From Saprospiraceae bacterium (GTDB lineage Bacteria; Bacteroidota; Bacteroidia; Chitinophagales; Saprospiraceae): DNA of 55,155 bases. The notes below the pieces were generated by a model. The model was not told where the DNA came from, did not search any database, and saw only the letters and a list, made by a program, of their open reading frames with translations. Made by a program: the position numbers and the translations under genes. Location of the stretch: NCBI GenBank assembly GCA_026982695.1, contig JALSGS010000036.1, positions 1 through 55,155 on the forward strand, given 5' to 3'. The number at the start of each line of letters is the position of its first letter. The stretch's first letter is position 1. This document shows, piece after piece, positions 7,949-17,900 of this stretch.

Positions 7949-8800
7949 ATGAAATCGAGCTACTGCTTATTTGTCTGGTATTTCGCGGTACTTGTATGCT
8001 GTGTGCTTGCCAGCTGTAGCGAAATACCGCCTGTGATACCCGAATCCAATGAGACGACCCCTTCCGATGATTTGACGAACCAGCAGCGCCAGGTACTCAT
8101 TGAGGAATTTACCGGGGTGCGGTGCGTCAATTGCCCGGCGGGCAGTGCCTTTATCCAGGACTTGCTGAGCTTGCACGGCGAGCGCTTGGTGGCTGTGTCG
8201 ATCCATGCAGGTGAGTTTTCGCATCCTTACAACGATAGCCAATACAACTTCCAGACGCCACAGGGCGACCAGATACTCAACTACGTGGGGCAGCCATTTG
8301 GTTATCCCAGTGCCGTCATCAACCGCAAGCTATTCAATGGGGAAGCTATCCTCCAGCTGGGCAAGGGCTCATGGGCAGGCTACATTGAACAAGAGAAGGC
8401 TCACCCGCCTGTGGTGAAGATAGGGATTACCCCTTCTTGGCAAGCCAATGCGCGCACACTCACGGCCAACATTACGGTATTGGTAGAAGAAACGGTGAGC
8501 GATGAGGACATCCGGCTTACCGTCCTGCTCACTGAAGATGGCATTGTAGATGTACAGCTGACACCTAAGGGTAAAGATCCCGACTATGTACATCGTCATG
8601 TATTTCGCACTACCTTGACGCCGGCGTTAGGGGAATCTTTAGGTAATGTCTTAGTAGTTGGTAGCGAGCTGAACCGTAGCTATACCTATCAACTGCCTAA
8701 TGGGTGGAATGAAGCCAATTGCTACCTCGTGGCTTTTGTACACCGTGCTGGGGCGAGCAAAGAAGTGCTCCAAGCACACGAGGTGGCTCTGATTGAGTGA
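7949..8800 (+). CDS. Omp28-related lipoprotein with thioredoxin fold
   Basis: A 283-residue protein of the Omp28-related family. The lipoprotein signal ends VLASC (Cys23). The thioredoxin-like domain begins QRQVLIEEFTGVRCVNCPAG with C59-V-N-C62, followed by LVAVSIHAGEF and GQPFGYPSAVINRKLF, where the Pro is in the cis-Pro position. The C-terminal half (residues 150-283) looks like a beta-sandwich that ends in LVAFVHRAGASKEVLQAHEV. Related proteins of Porphyromonas are surface-exposed adhesin-like lipoproteins, but here the CxxC suggests redox or metal binding. It sits 19 bp after the DUF6029 gene and converges on lpdA with 12 bp between the stops. Confidence 0.85.
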   Translation: MKSSYCLFVWYFAVLVCCVLASCSEIPPVIPESNETTPSDDLTNQQRQVLIEEFTGVRCVNCPAGSAFIQDLLSLHGERLVAVSIHAGEFSHPYNDSQYNFQTPQGDQILNYVGQPFGYPSAVINRKLFNGEAILQLGKGSWAGYIEQEKAHPPVVKIGITPSWQANARTLTANITVLVEETVSDEDIRLTVLLTEDGIVDVQLTPKGKDPDYVHRHVFRTTLTPALGESLGNVLVVGSELNRSYTYQLPNGWNEANCYLVAFVHRAGASKEVLQAHEVALIE

Positions 8801-8812
8801 GGATGTTTCAGA

Positions 8813-10219
8813 TCAGATATGTATGGCGCGGTTGGCCGTGGCAGCCAAAGCTGCTTCTTTGAGTGCTTCGGTAAAAGTGGGGTGCGCATGGCAGATGCGG
8901 CCGGCATCTTCGGCCGAGGCGCGAAACTCCATGAGCGCGACCGCTTCGGCGATCATATCGGCGGCACGTGGCCCTACCATGTGTACACCCAAAATTTCAT
9001 CGGTGTCTTTGTGTGCCAGCACTTTGACCATTCCGTCGGTGTCCATGCTGGCACGGGCACGGCCCGAAGCTTTGAATGGAAATTTGCCCCCCTTGTAGGG
9101 GATACCTGCCTCCTTGAGCTGAAGCTCTGTCTTGCCGACGCTGGCCACTTCAGGCCATGTGTACACCACACTTGGAATGAGATTGTAGTCGATATGGGGC
9201 TTTTGGCCTGCCATCGTCTCGGCTACGAAGATACCTTCTTCTTCAGCCTTGTGGGCGAGCATGGGGCCACGGATTACGTCGCCAATTGCGTAGATCCCTT
9301 CCACGTTGGTTTGCAGGTGCTCGTCGACCACGATACGGCCTTTTTCATCGATCTGTACGCCGGCCTTATCTAAGCCAAGCTTATCGGTATAGGGACGACG
9401 CCCAATAGCTACGAGGCAGTAGTCGGCCTTGATGTCAAAAGCTTCCTCCTCGTCACGTGCTTGTACATTCACAGTCACGCTGCGGCTGGTAGCTTTGATG
9501 CTTTGTACTGCGTGCTTGAGGTGAAACTTGAAGCCCAGCTTCTTAAGCACACGTGTCAGTTCTTTACTGCAATCGAGGTCCATGGTAGGGAGGATGCGAT
9601 CCATGTATTCGACCACTTCAATTTCGGTACCCAAGCGCGCAAAGACACTGCCCAGCTCCAGCCCAATAACTCCTCCCCCTACAATGACCATGCGTTTGGG
9701 GATTTTGGTAATGTTGAGCGCTTCGGTACTGGTAATGACGCGTTTTTTGTCGTAGTTGAAGGCGGAAGGCACAATGGGCTTGGATCCCGTGGCGATGATG
9801 ACCTTATCGGTGTGGAGTGTTTCGGAGGTGCCATCTTCTTTGGCCACTTGGATCTCTTTGGGTGCTACAAACGAGCCATAGCCGTGATAGACGTCTATTT
9901 TGTTTTTCTTCATCAAGAATTCAACGCCTTTGACCGTCTGAGCCACTACTTCATCTTTTCGCTCGACCATGCGCTTCAGATCGACCTGAAGCCCAGAGAG
10001 CTTGATTCCATGCGCGGCAAACTTTTCTTTAGCTTCATGCACGTACTCGGAGGAATCGAGTAGGGCTTTGGAAGGAATGCAACCTACATTGAGGCAAGTG
10101 CCGCCAAGTGTGGCATATTTTTCAATAATAGCTGTCTTCATGCCGAGTTGTGCACAGCGAATAGCAGCTACATAGCCTCCGGGGCCTGAACCGATGACGA
10201 TCACATCGTATTTCGACAT
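8813..10219 (-). CDS. lpdA: Dihydrolipoyl dehydrogenase (E3)
   Basis: The flavoprotein that reoxidises dihydrolipoamide in the pyruvate and 2-oxoglutarate dehydrogenase complexes or the glycine cleavage system, passing electrons to NAD+. At 468 residues it has the normal length. Visible motifs are the FAD site IVIGSGPGGYVAAI, the redox disulfide C42-L-N-V-G-C47 in GGTCLNVGCIPSKALL, the NAD site IVGGGVIGLELGSVF, the second FAD motif GIYAIGDVIRGPMLAH and the catalytic pair H446/E451 in HAHPTFTEALKEA. No E1 or E2 gene is nearby, so its complex cannot be inferred from context. Confidence 0.97.
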   Translation of the reverse strand: MSKYDVIVIGSGPGGYVAAIRCAQLGMKTAIIEKYATLGGTCLNVGCIPSKALLDSSEYVHEAKEKFAAHGIKLSGLQVDLKRMVERKDEVVAQTVKGVEFLMKKNKIDVYHGYGSFVAPKEIQVAKEDGTSETLHTDKVIIATGSKPIVPSAFNYDKKRVITSTEALNITKIPKRMVIVGGGVIGLELGSVFARLGTEIEVVEYMDRILPTMDLDCSKELTRVLKKLGFKFHLKHAVQSIKATSRSVTVNVQARDEEEAFDIKADYCLVAIGRRPYTDKLGLDKAGVQIDEKGRIVVDEHLQTNVEGIYAIGDVIRGPMLAHKAEEEGIFVAETMAGQKPHIDYNLIPSVVYTWPEVASVGKTELQLKEAGIPYKGGKFPFKASGRARASMDTDGMVKVLAHKDTDEILGVHMVGPRAADMIAEAVALMEFRASAEDAGRICHAHPTFTEALKEAALAATANRAIHI

Positions 10220-10319
10220 GGCGTGTTGTGTTTTGGGTAGAAAAGGATCTTATTTGGCCGAATGGCAGGGCAAATGAACGGCAGTTTGGTAAAAAATCAT
10301 AGATACTGATTGCTCTTGT

Positions 10320-12968
10320 TTAAAAGAGTTTTCCTTTTGAGGAATTGTTGATCTCAAACTCTATAGTAGTACCTGGTTCGAGTTTTTCCTTGGGGGCACT
10401 TGGCGGGGTGTCAGTGGAGAGCTGATGCGCTATGGCTTTTACGGAAGTGGCCTTGCCCTCAACCAATTTGTTGCCTACGGACTTCCAGCCTTTTACATCG
10501 ATAAAGGTGCTGAGGTCCACCATTTGGCAGGCGCCTTTTTTTCCTTCTCGGTACTTGACCTCTACCACGGGGGTAGGCTCAGTAGTGGCAAATAACAGCA
10601 TGGAGCTTCGGTGATCCGTGATAAACAAGTAGCGTTCGCCTATGCGTGAAGCCTCGATGTGAAAGCGCTTGACGAAGGTGCGCTTGCGCTGTCCATCGTA
10701 GTACACAGCACTTATGACGGCATTGGGATCGAATTTGCCAATCCACATCACATTGGGGGCATCGTAGTGGTTGAGCGGGTCGAATAAAGTGATTTCATAG
10801 GTGCCGTTTTTGTAAATGGTCAGAATTTGGTCACCTGTATCAAAAGTGCCGAGGCGGACTCCACGTCCTTCTGTATTGAGCCGGCCACTCACTTCGTCCA
10901 TCCATACTTCTAGGGCACCCAAAGTAGAAGGGCCTACTGCTTTTTGAGTGATTTTTCGGATGGGGTATTTGGTCACCACATTGCCTTTGGCACTGCGCCC
11001 CTTGATGGCCAGCTGCCCGAAGTCGAAGTCAAATACCTTCTTTTTGGCTCGACACCCCTGAGTGAGAGAAATCGTCACGATTTCGGATTCCCCATTGGGG
11101 TGCGCACTGAAATAGCGCACTTTACTGCCTTTAGTACCTGTGGTCAAGTCGTATTCGCGGTCACGTGTGATAGCACTAACGTGAAAGCGCTTGGCATAGG
11201 ATTTACCTGAGGCCCCATCGGTGTAGATCATGTGATAAGTGGTGCGCTGGTCGCCCTTTTTCCACACACCTACATGTAGGATCCCTTTGCCTACAAAGGT
11301 TTTTTCGGCATTTCGCGTCACGATCATTTTGCCATCTTGGCGAAATACGATGATGTCGTCCAGGTCGGAGCACTCGCAAATAAAAGTGCCTTCGTTCTTC
11401 TTGAGGCCATATCCGATAAATCCTTCTTTAAAATCGGCATATAACTTGACGTTGTTGGCAGCTACTTGGGCGGCTTCTATGGTTTCGAAAGAGGTAATCT
11501 GCGTTTTGCGTTGGCACCCTTTGCCGTATTTTTTGAGTAGGTGTTCGTACCACGAGATGGTGTATATAGTGATGTGCTCAAGGTGATGGCGTACCTCTTC
11601 CAATTCTTGTTCGAGTTGCTGGAGGTGCTCGTCAGCTTTGAATGAGTTGTATTTAGAGATGCGTTTAATCTTGATCTCGGTGAGGCGCACCACGTCTTCT
11701 TCTGTCAACTCGCGTCTTAGGCGCAGGCGCTTGTCTGAGCTAGATGGTTTATCGGCAGGCGTAGCTATGTATTTTTTCAGTGCTCTTGGGATGATTTCCA
11801 ATACCTCTTCCCACGATTCGCATTCCTCAATTTGGTGGTAGATGCGGTTTTCGATAAACACTTTTTCCAAGCTGGCAAAGTGCCATTTTTCGAGTAGCTC
11901 GTGCTCCTTGATCTGAAGCTCTTGGCGCAGCAGTTCACGCGTGTAGTCTACGGATCGGCGCAGCAGCTCACTTACACTCAGAAAAACGGGCTTGTCGTCG
12001 ATGATGACACAAGCATTGGGCGAAATACTCACTTCGCAGTGAGTGAAGGCGTAAAGTGCATCGATGGTGACGTCGGGAGAAACCCCTGGGGCAAGTGTGA
12101 TCAGCACTTCTACTTCGGCGGCCGTGTTGTCCACCACACGCTTGATCTTGATCTTGCCCTTGTCACTGGCTTTGATGATGCTATCGATAAGGGAATCGGT
12201 GGTTATGCCGTAGGGCAGATCTCGGATGGCCAGCGTGTGTTTGTCCACTTTTTCGATGCGGGCCCGTACTTTCACCCTACCACCCCGTTGTCCGTCTTGA
12301 TAGTCACTTATGTCAATGAGGCCTCCTGTGTCAAAATCGGGATATAGCTTAAAGCTTTTGCCTCGCAGATATCGGATGGCTGCCTGACACAGCTCTACGA
12401 AGTTGTGTGGCAGTATGCGGGTAGAGAGGCCTACGGCGATGCCTTCTGCTCCTTGGGCCAGCAACAGGGGAAACTTCACGGGTAAGGTGATGGGCTCTTT
12501 CTTGCGACCGTCGTAGGAGCGTTGCCATCGCGTAGTCTGTGGGTTGAATGCGACCTCTTTCGCAAATGGCGTAAGCCGTGCTTCGATATATCGTGGGGCT
12601 GCTGCTCGGTCCCCCGTACGTGGATCACCCCAATTGCCCTGTGTGTCAATGAGCAGGCCTTTTTGCCCCAGGTGGACTAATGCGTCGCCAATAGCAGCAT
12701 CGCCATGTGGGTGGTACTGCATTGTATGGCCAATGATGTTAGCTACTTTGTGATAACGGCCGTCGTCCATTTGATGCATGGCGAACAAGACGCGGCGTTG
12801 TACGGGTTTGAGGCCGTCTTCTATAGCTGGCACGGCTCGTTCCAGAATCACGTAAGAGGCATAGTCGAGGAAATAGTCCTGATACATGCCATTGAGCGTC
12901 AGTATACGCTCGCCTTGCTCGTTGTTCAGGTGTAGCGCTCCCTTGGGGCGTTCGTTTGCTTTTGCCAT
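10320..12968 (-). CDS. parC: DNA topoisomerase IV (gyrase-like) subunit A
   Basis: A type IIA topoisomerase breakage-reunion subunit of 882 residues. The catalytic Tyr is Y127 in DRAAAPRYIEARLT, and YHPHGDAAIGDALVHLGQ is the quinolone-resistance region. LLLAQGAEGIAVGLST, a coiled coil (about residues 430-500) and a C-terminal domain follow. The C-terminal domain lacks an obvious GyrA box (QRRGGKG), which with the overall pattern favours Bacteroidota ParC over GyrA. It decatenates chromosomes together with ParE, whose gene is not in the window. Residue 91, equivalent to E. coli GyrA Ser83, is Ala. Confidence 0.9.
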   Translation of the reverse strand: MAKANERPKGALHLNNEQGERILTLNGMYQDYFLDYASYVILERAVPAIEDGLKPVQRRVLFAMHQMDDGRYHKVANIIGHTMQYHPHGDAAIGDALVHLGQKGLLIDTQGNWGDPRTGDRAAAPRYIEARLTPFAKEVAFNPQTTRWQRSYDGRKKEPITLPVKFPLLLAQGAEGIAVGLSTRILPHNFVELCQAAIRYLRGKSFKLYPDFDTGGLIDISDYQDGQRGGRVKVRARIEKVDKHTLAIRDLPYGITTDSLIDSIIKASDKGKIKIKRVVDNTAAEVEVLITLAPGVSPDVTIDALYAFTHCEVSISPNACVIIDDKPVFLSVSELLRRSVDYTRELLRQELQIKEHELLEKWHFASLEKVFIENRIYHQIEECESWEEVLEIIPRALKKYIATPADKPSSSDKRLRLRRELTEEDVVRLTEIKIKRISKYNSFKADEHLQQLEQELEEVRHHLEHITIYTISWYEHLLKKYGKGCQRKTQITSFETIEAAQVAANNVKLYADFKEGFIGYGLKKNEGTFICECSDLDDIIVFRQDGKMIVTRNAEKTFVGKGILHVGVWKKGDQRTTYHMIYTDGASGKSYAKRFHVSAITRDREYDLTTGTKGSKVRYFSAHPNGESEIVTISLTQGCRAKKKVFDFDFGQLAIKGRSAKGNVVTKYPIRKITQKAVGPSTLGALEVWMDEVSGRLNTEGRGVRLGTFDTGDQILTIYKNGTYEITLFDPLNHYDAPNVMWIGKFDPNAVISAVYYDGQRKRTFVKRFHIEASRIGERYLFITDHRSSMLLFATTEPTPVVEVKYREGKKGACQMVDLSTFIDVKGWKSVGNKLVEGKATSVKAIAHQLSTDTPPSAPKEKLEPGTTIEFEINNSSKGKLF

Positions 12969-13010
12969 AGTATTCTTTTCAATCCTAATGGTAGCTAGCC
13001 CTGTGGGCTG

Positions 13011-13018
13011 CGAAGTTA
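13011..13018 (-). promoter_or_regulatory. Probable -7 element of parC
   Basis: On the minus strand TAACTTCG (13018-13011) matches TAnnTTCG and lies 42 bp upstream of the parC ATG. No clear -33 element is seen. Confidence 0.35.
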
Positions 13019-13221
13019 GGTACGATGGTCAAATGGTTGGGATGTCCTTGCTCCTGCAGAGCTCACATGTACTTGTTGGTAAGGATAAAGTCTTTGTGGA
13101 ATCACTTTGTTTTTAGTGCTATATGGCGGTCTTTGCACTATAGCATTTCGAAAAAAATCGCCACTCAAGCACAAAAATTGAAAACATTTTGTTTTAAACA
13201 AAAAATAACTTCTGATTTTTT

Positions 13222-14562
13222 TTATTTCCTACATTGGCCAGAAGAGGTAGTGGGGTGATGGTCTGATTGTTTGAGCCATGGAGGGAAAGCGACGATTTCC
13301 CATTCCTGCCACCCAACAGCAGGAGGTAAAGAGCTGTTGTGCCACAGGGTTGTCAGCAATCCGCCTGCCGGTTTGAGATGATCCCAAAGCGTGCGCAAGT
13401 GCTTCAGGGCTTGATCAGGGCTAAAACTCAAGTACTGCTTCCAACTGACATCCATGGCGATAAGGGGAATCACTTCTAAAGAGGTGATTTGCTCTTGAGC
13501 CAGATCGTACCAAGGAAAAGGGTGTGCGGTGCCGGCGCGAAATCCTGGGTGATCGGCAAACCCCATAGACCAATCGCGTTGGATACCTGCTGCGATAAGT
13601 TGGCGATAAGTATGAGGCAAACGGATGCGCAAGTAGTGATGGCGGCTATCTACGATGGCTCGCCCCAAAACTCGTTGGAGCGCTTCTTGCTCACGACGGA
13701 TGCCTGCTGCATGTTGCCCTTGCTGCCAAGAAGGATGGAGCCCAATTTGGGCGAAAGCCAGCCGTTGTTGTACGAGCTGTTGCATGGCAGGATGACGAAG
13801 AGGAATGTTTTTGTCATAGCAACCCCATGGCCCTACGTGTAGGAAGAAATAGGGCTGTCGCGGGGCTTGCCGAAAGTGGGCCTCCATGCGTTCGAAGGTG
13901 TCAAAAGGATCGGGCTGGAGGCCGCGCAAGGTGCGCCACCGATCGACCCAAAGATGCAGTTGCCCATGCCATGCTTCTCGCCACATCGCACCCAACATTC
14001 GCCACCAAGGACGGTGTTTCCAGGCCCATGCCATATCGACGTCACAAGTGGGCTGCCACTGGCGTGCGACTTTCGGCCAGGAAAAGCGAGGTAGACGGGC
14101 TTGGGCTAATTGTCGCAGTCGATCGGCCCACCAATCGACCAGTGGGATTGTCAAAAGTCCTTGTTTGCCTGCCCACGAAGCAGCTGCAGGGAAACGACCA
14201 AAAGCATCGGCCTGAAAGGGCAAGTATTCTTCGTAGCGGCTCAACAAGAAGAACGCTGCGGCAAACAGATCGAAGGGGCATGGGCCTTCCAAAGGGAATA
14301 GGATGGGGCAACTATGCCATTTGCTCCAGTCAGGCGTAAAGGGGCGGATGCTGCTTTCGCGCAAAAAGCCCGACTCGGGAATGTGTAGGTGTGCATCTAC
14401 GCGCGCAGTGCCATAGCTAATGCGTAAGCCACAGGATGGCCAAGGCGTATGTTCGGGCAGCAACTGCCACGATACCTTCAGAATGCGCTCAAAGAGCACA
14501 TGCAGTGTCCATTGGAGGCGCCTGCTGTGCACTGCAGCACTGATATATACGGTAGGTCGCAT
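13222..14562 (-). CDS. Polysaccharide deacetylase-like protein (DUF7033 type)
   Basis: A 446-residue protein with the layout of Bacteroidota polysaccharide deacetylase-family proteins that carry an N-terminal DUF7033 domain. Seen: FDLFAAAFFLLSRYEEYLPF (N-terminal domain), WQPTCDVDMAWAWKHR (metal-binding Asp motif of NodB-like domains), FAQIGLHPSW (His motif), VDSRHHYLRIRLPHTYRQL, RDWSMGFADHPGFRAGTAHPFPWYD and LTTLWHNSSLPP (C-terminal His). These suggest an intact metal-dependent deacetylase acting on a surface or wall polysaccharide. No signal peptide is visible. The substrate is unknown. Gene neighbours do not point to a polysaccharide locus. Confidence 0.8.
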   Translation of the reverse strand: MRPTVYISAAVHSRRLQWTLHVLFERILKVSWQLLPEHTPWPSCGLRISYGTARVDAHLHIPESGFLRESSIRPFTPDWSKWHSCPILFPLEGPCPFDLFAAAFFLLSRYEEYLPFQADAFGRFPAAASWAGKQGLLTIPLVDWWADRLRQLAQARLPRFSWPKVARQWQPTCDVDMAWAWKHRPWWRMLGAMWREAWHGQLHLWVDRWRTLRGLQPDPFDTFERMEAHFRQAPRQPYFFLHVGPWGCYDKNIPLRHPAMQQLVQQRLAFAQIGLHPSWQQGQHAAGIRREQEALQRVLGRAIVDSRHHYLRIRLPHTYRQLIAAGIQRDWSMGFADHPGFRAGTAHPFPWYDLAQEQITSLEVIPLIAMDVSWKQYLSFSPDQALKHLRTLWDHLKPAGGLLTTLWHNSSLPPAVGWQEWEIVAFPPWLKQSDHHPTTSSGQCRK

Positions 14563-14981
14563 AGTTTATATGGGGTGAGTGTGTGGCTATTAGCATGATG
14601 CAAAAAACGAGCGTAATATGATGTATCTGTAGCGTAGCATTCACCTAAAGTATGATATGGTTTTTGCAGTATGCGGATTTGAGAAATCGAATCAAGTCTT
14701 TACAGGGAGAGAGTTATCGTTGAATAACGAACGATGTGTAAATTGACGTATATATGGCAATATTTTGGGCGCGCGACTGACTTTAAGAATTTTTAATTGT
14801 CAGCTGGCTGGTAAATGCTGAGATTGTTTGTCAAAAGGTCAATTATGGTCGAGATCAAATCAATAGCTTTGTTGGCCACGTGGTGAGGCAATACTCGTGA
14901 TTAACAAGCCGAAAAGCCAATCGGTGCGAACCTGAAAAATAGACCATTGGCATTGTTTTCTGGTTACAAAATATTCATCGT
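14563..14981. other. 419-bp intergenic region with a candidate M36 promoter
   Basis: The longest non-coding stretch in the window, between divergent deacetylase and M36 protease genes. TAGCTTTG at 14864-14871 is an exact match to the Bacteroidota -7 consensus on the plus strand, 110 bp before the protease ATG, but a well-spaced TTG is not evident. I found no tRNA-like T-loop, long inverted repeat or convincing ORF. Confidence 0.4.
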
Positions 14982-17900
14982 ATGAAATCTGTTTATTCCC
15001 GGCTGTGGGCCGTGTGCACATTATGTATGCTGGCATTTTCGCCGCTGCTAGGCCAAGGGCCTCATCCTGCGTTAGAAGTAGCTTTGCGCTACTTGAACGA
15101 TCATCACAAAGAATGGGGCTATACCCCAGAAGATATTGCCGATGTGATTGTAAGTGACTGGTACACCGATCGCACTACTGGTATTACGCGCGTGTATTTG
15201 AAACAGCGCTATGAAGGTATTGAAGTGTACAATGCCATCAACAATTTCAACATCGACAAGGAGGGACAGGTGTTTTTTGTAGGGCGCCGGTTCGTGCCAC
15301 ATCTGGCTGAAAAAGTCAATACGACTACGCCTACGTTGACAGCTCAGCAGGCAGTCACGGCAGCTTTCCAGCATCTCGACTTGGCGCCTACAGGCAATTT
15401 GCGTTTGTGGGAGCAGCAAGGCCCTCATCGTTTTGTATTTGAAGCTACAGATGATACACGCGAAAAGGTGTATGCCCAGTTGGTATGGGCACCACAAAAA
15501 GATGGTAGCGTCCGCTTGGCTTGGGATATATTGCTGGCCCCTGTAAATAGCCACGACAAATGGAGCATGCGCATCGATGCAACTGATGGCCAATTACTCG
15601 ACAAAGACAATTGGACGCTTTATTGCCGGGCAGGTGGCGTAAGCCGCAGCGATGCTGAAACTGCAGTAGCACGTATACAAAAACAAGCAGAAGCCGCACC
15701 TGTAGTAGTGACTGACGGGGCTACGTATAACGTCTTTGCTATTCCCTTAGAGAGCCCTGCACATGGCCCCCGTTCATTAGTGGTCAACCCACATGATTCG
15801 CTCGCTTCGCCTTATGGTTGGCATGACACCAATGGTGAAGAAGGCCCAGAATACACCATTACTCGTGGCAACAACGTGCACGCTTACCAGGATCGACAGG
15901 ACAACGGCACTTCCTCAGGCGACGAGCCCGATGGCGGTCCTGAGTTAATTTTCGATTTTTATTACGACGACAATGCCGAGCCTGATTCTATGATTGATGC
16001 CGCTGTAACTAATTTGTTTTACATGGCCAATGTCATTCACGATCTGGCTTACCACTATGGCTTTGACGAGCCAGCAGGTAATTTTCAAGAGAATACTTAT
16101 GGCCGAGGGGGTATCGGAGGCGATCCACTCATTGCTCGTGCGCAATCTGGTGCAGAAACTGGGAGTACGAACAATGCTTTTTACAGTCATAGCAACGATG
16201 GCAGTCCGGCTTCTATCAATATGTTTGTATGGACCACCGCCGGTGCTCGCTTTCTCACAGTTAATGCCCCTGCACCCGTAGCAGGACTGTATGAAACTGG
16301 TACCGCAAGTGGATGGGGAGCACCCATCACTGACCAGCCCGTGACGGGCGAGGTAGTGGAAGTCGATGACGGCATATTTGAACCATTAGCTTCCGATGGC
16401 TGTGAGACAATCTTGAACGGCGATGAACTAGATGGAAAAATTGCCCTGATCGATCGGGGTGGTTGCCAGTTTGGCACCAAAGCTCTAAAAGCTGAACAGG
16501 AAGGAGCCATAGGTGTGATCATCTGCAATTTTGAAGATGCACTTGTGACCATGGCACCTGGCTCAGACGGTGGGTCAGTGACAATTCCCGTGGTGTTTAT
16601 CTCGAGTGTAGACTGTCAAACCATTCGTCAATATATAGGGCAAGGACTCGAAGTGTCTTTGTTAGCACCACCTCAGAGTGGCCCCGAAAGGTTGGATGGT
16701 GATTTCGATAATGGGATCATTGCGCATGAGTATGGCCACGGCATTTCTACGCGGCTAACTGGTGGGCCTTCTACAGCTTGTTTAAACAATGCCGAGCAGA
16801 TGGGTGAAGGGTGGAGTGACTTCATGTCTTTGATCACTTCAGTGCGCCCTGGTGATGTGGGCAGCCAGCGTCGAGGCGTGGGCACCTTTGTCATGCGTCA
16901 ACCTAATGATGGGCGAGGCATCCGTCGCTATCCATATTCTACTGATATGAGCATTAGCCCTTTGACGTATGGCGATGTGGCGGGCAATACGCAAGTACAT
17001 GCTGTGGGAGAAGTATGGGCCAATATGTTGTGGGACTTGTATTGGGCTTTTGTCGAGGAGTATGGCTATGATCCCGACTGGTACAACGGCACCGGTGGCA
17101 ACAACATGGCCGTGCGCCTCGTCTTCGAAGGCCTGAAAAATCAACCCTGTAACCCGGGCTTTGTGGATGGACGCAATGCTATCCTGGCGGCTGATGAGGC
17201 TCTTTTCGGCGGTGCCAACCAATGTCTTATCTGGGAAGTATTTGCACGACGTGGCTTGGGATATTATGCAGACCAAGGCGATACAGATAATGCTGCCGAC
17301 CAGGTCGAGTCGTTTGAGCCTTTTCCTCTATGTGTGCCCGAGCTGAAGATTAGCAAAGAGATGACGGAATTTATCGAAGCTGGTGAGGATATTGATGTGA
17401 CGATCCAAGTGGTCAATCACAAGCCAGAAACACTTACCGGTGTCACGGTTACCGACGAAATCCCCGATGGCACCATCTTCAAGCAAGGTTCGGCCAACGT
17501 GCCAGCTACAGTAGATGGCAATACGGTGATCTTTGATATAGGGACAATGGCCTATCAGGATGAGCAAACGATTACTTATCAGCTCATGAGCGATCCGGCC
17601 AACTACAGCGTCACGCAGTTTCTCGACGATGTACCCAACGAAGATGCAGATGACAATTGGGATTATTACTTTGTAGGCACTTCGGCCCCCAACATCTGGC
17701 AGATCACCGATGCCCTGAGCTATAGCCCCGACTATTCGTGGGGCGTAGAAGACATTGAAGGCGAGAGCCGACAAGTGCTCGAGCTGTTGGTGCCTTATGC
17801 CGTAGATGGCAATCAGCCCACGCTGCGCTTTTATCACTACTACGAAACAGAGGCCGGATTTGATGGGGGGGTAGTGGACATCTCTACCGATGGTGGCAAC

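Noticed and set aside
9461-10063. 200-codon plus-strand frame opposite lpdA
   Set aside because: It is antisense to highly conserved lpdA sequence and its composition is a mirror of that gene.
13187-13203. TTTTGTTT-T-AAACAAAA dyad between parC and the deacetylase gene
   Set aside because: A one-base spacer cannot form a hairpin, and AT-only dyads of this size arise easily by chance in an AT-rich gap.
14563-14981. Possible RNA gene (tRNA, 6S, RNase P) in the longest gap
   Set aside because: No T-loop-like GTTCGA, acceptor pairing or long stem could be found; the same holds for the other gaps above 300 bp.
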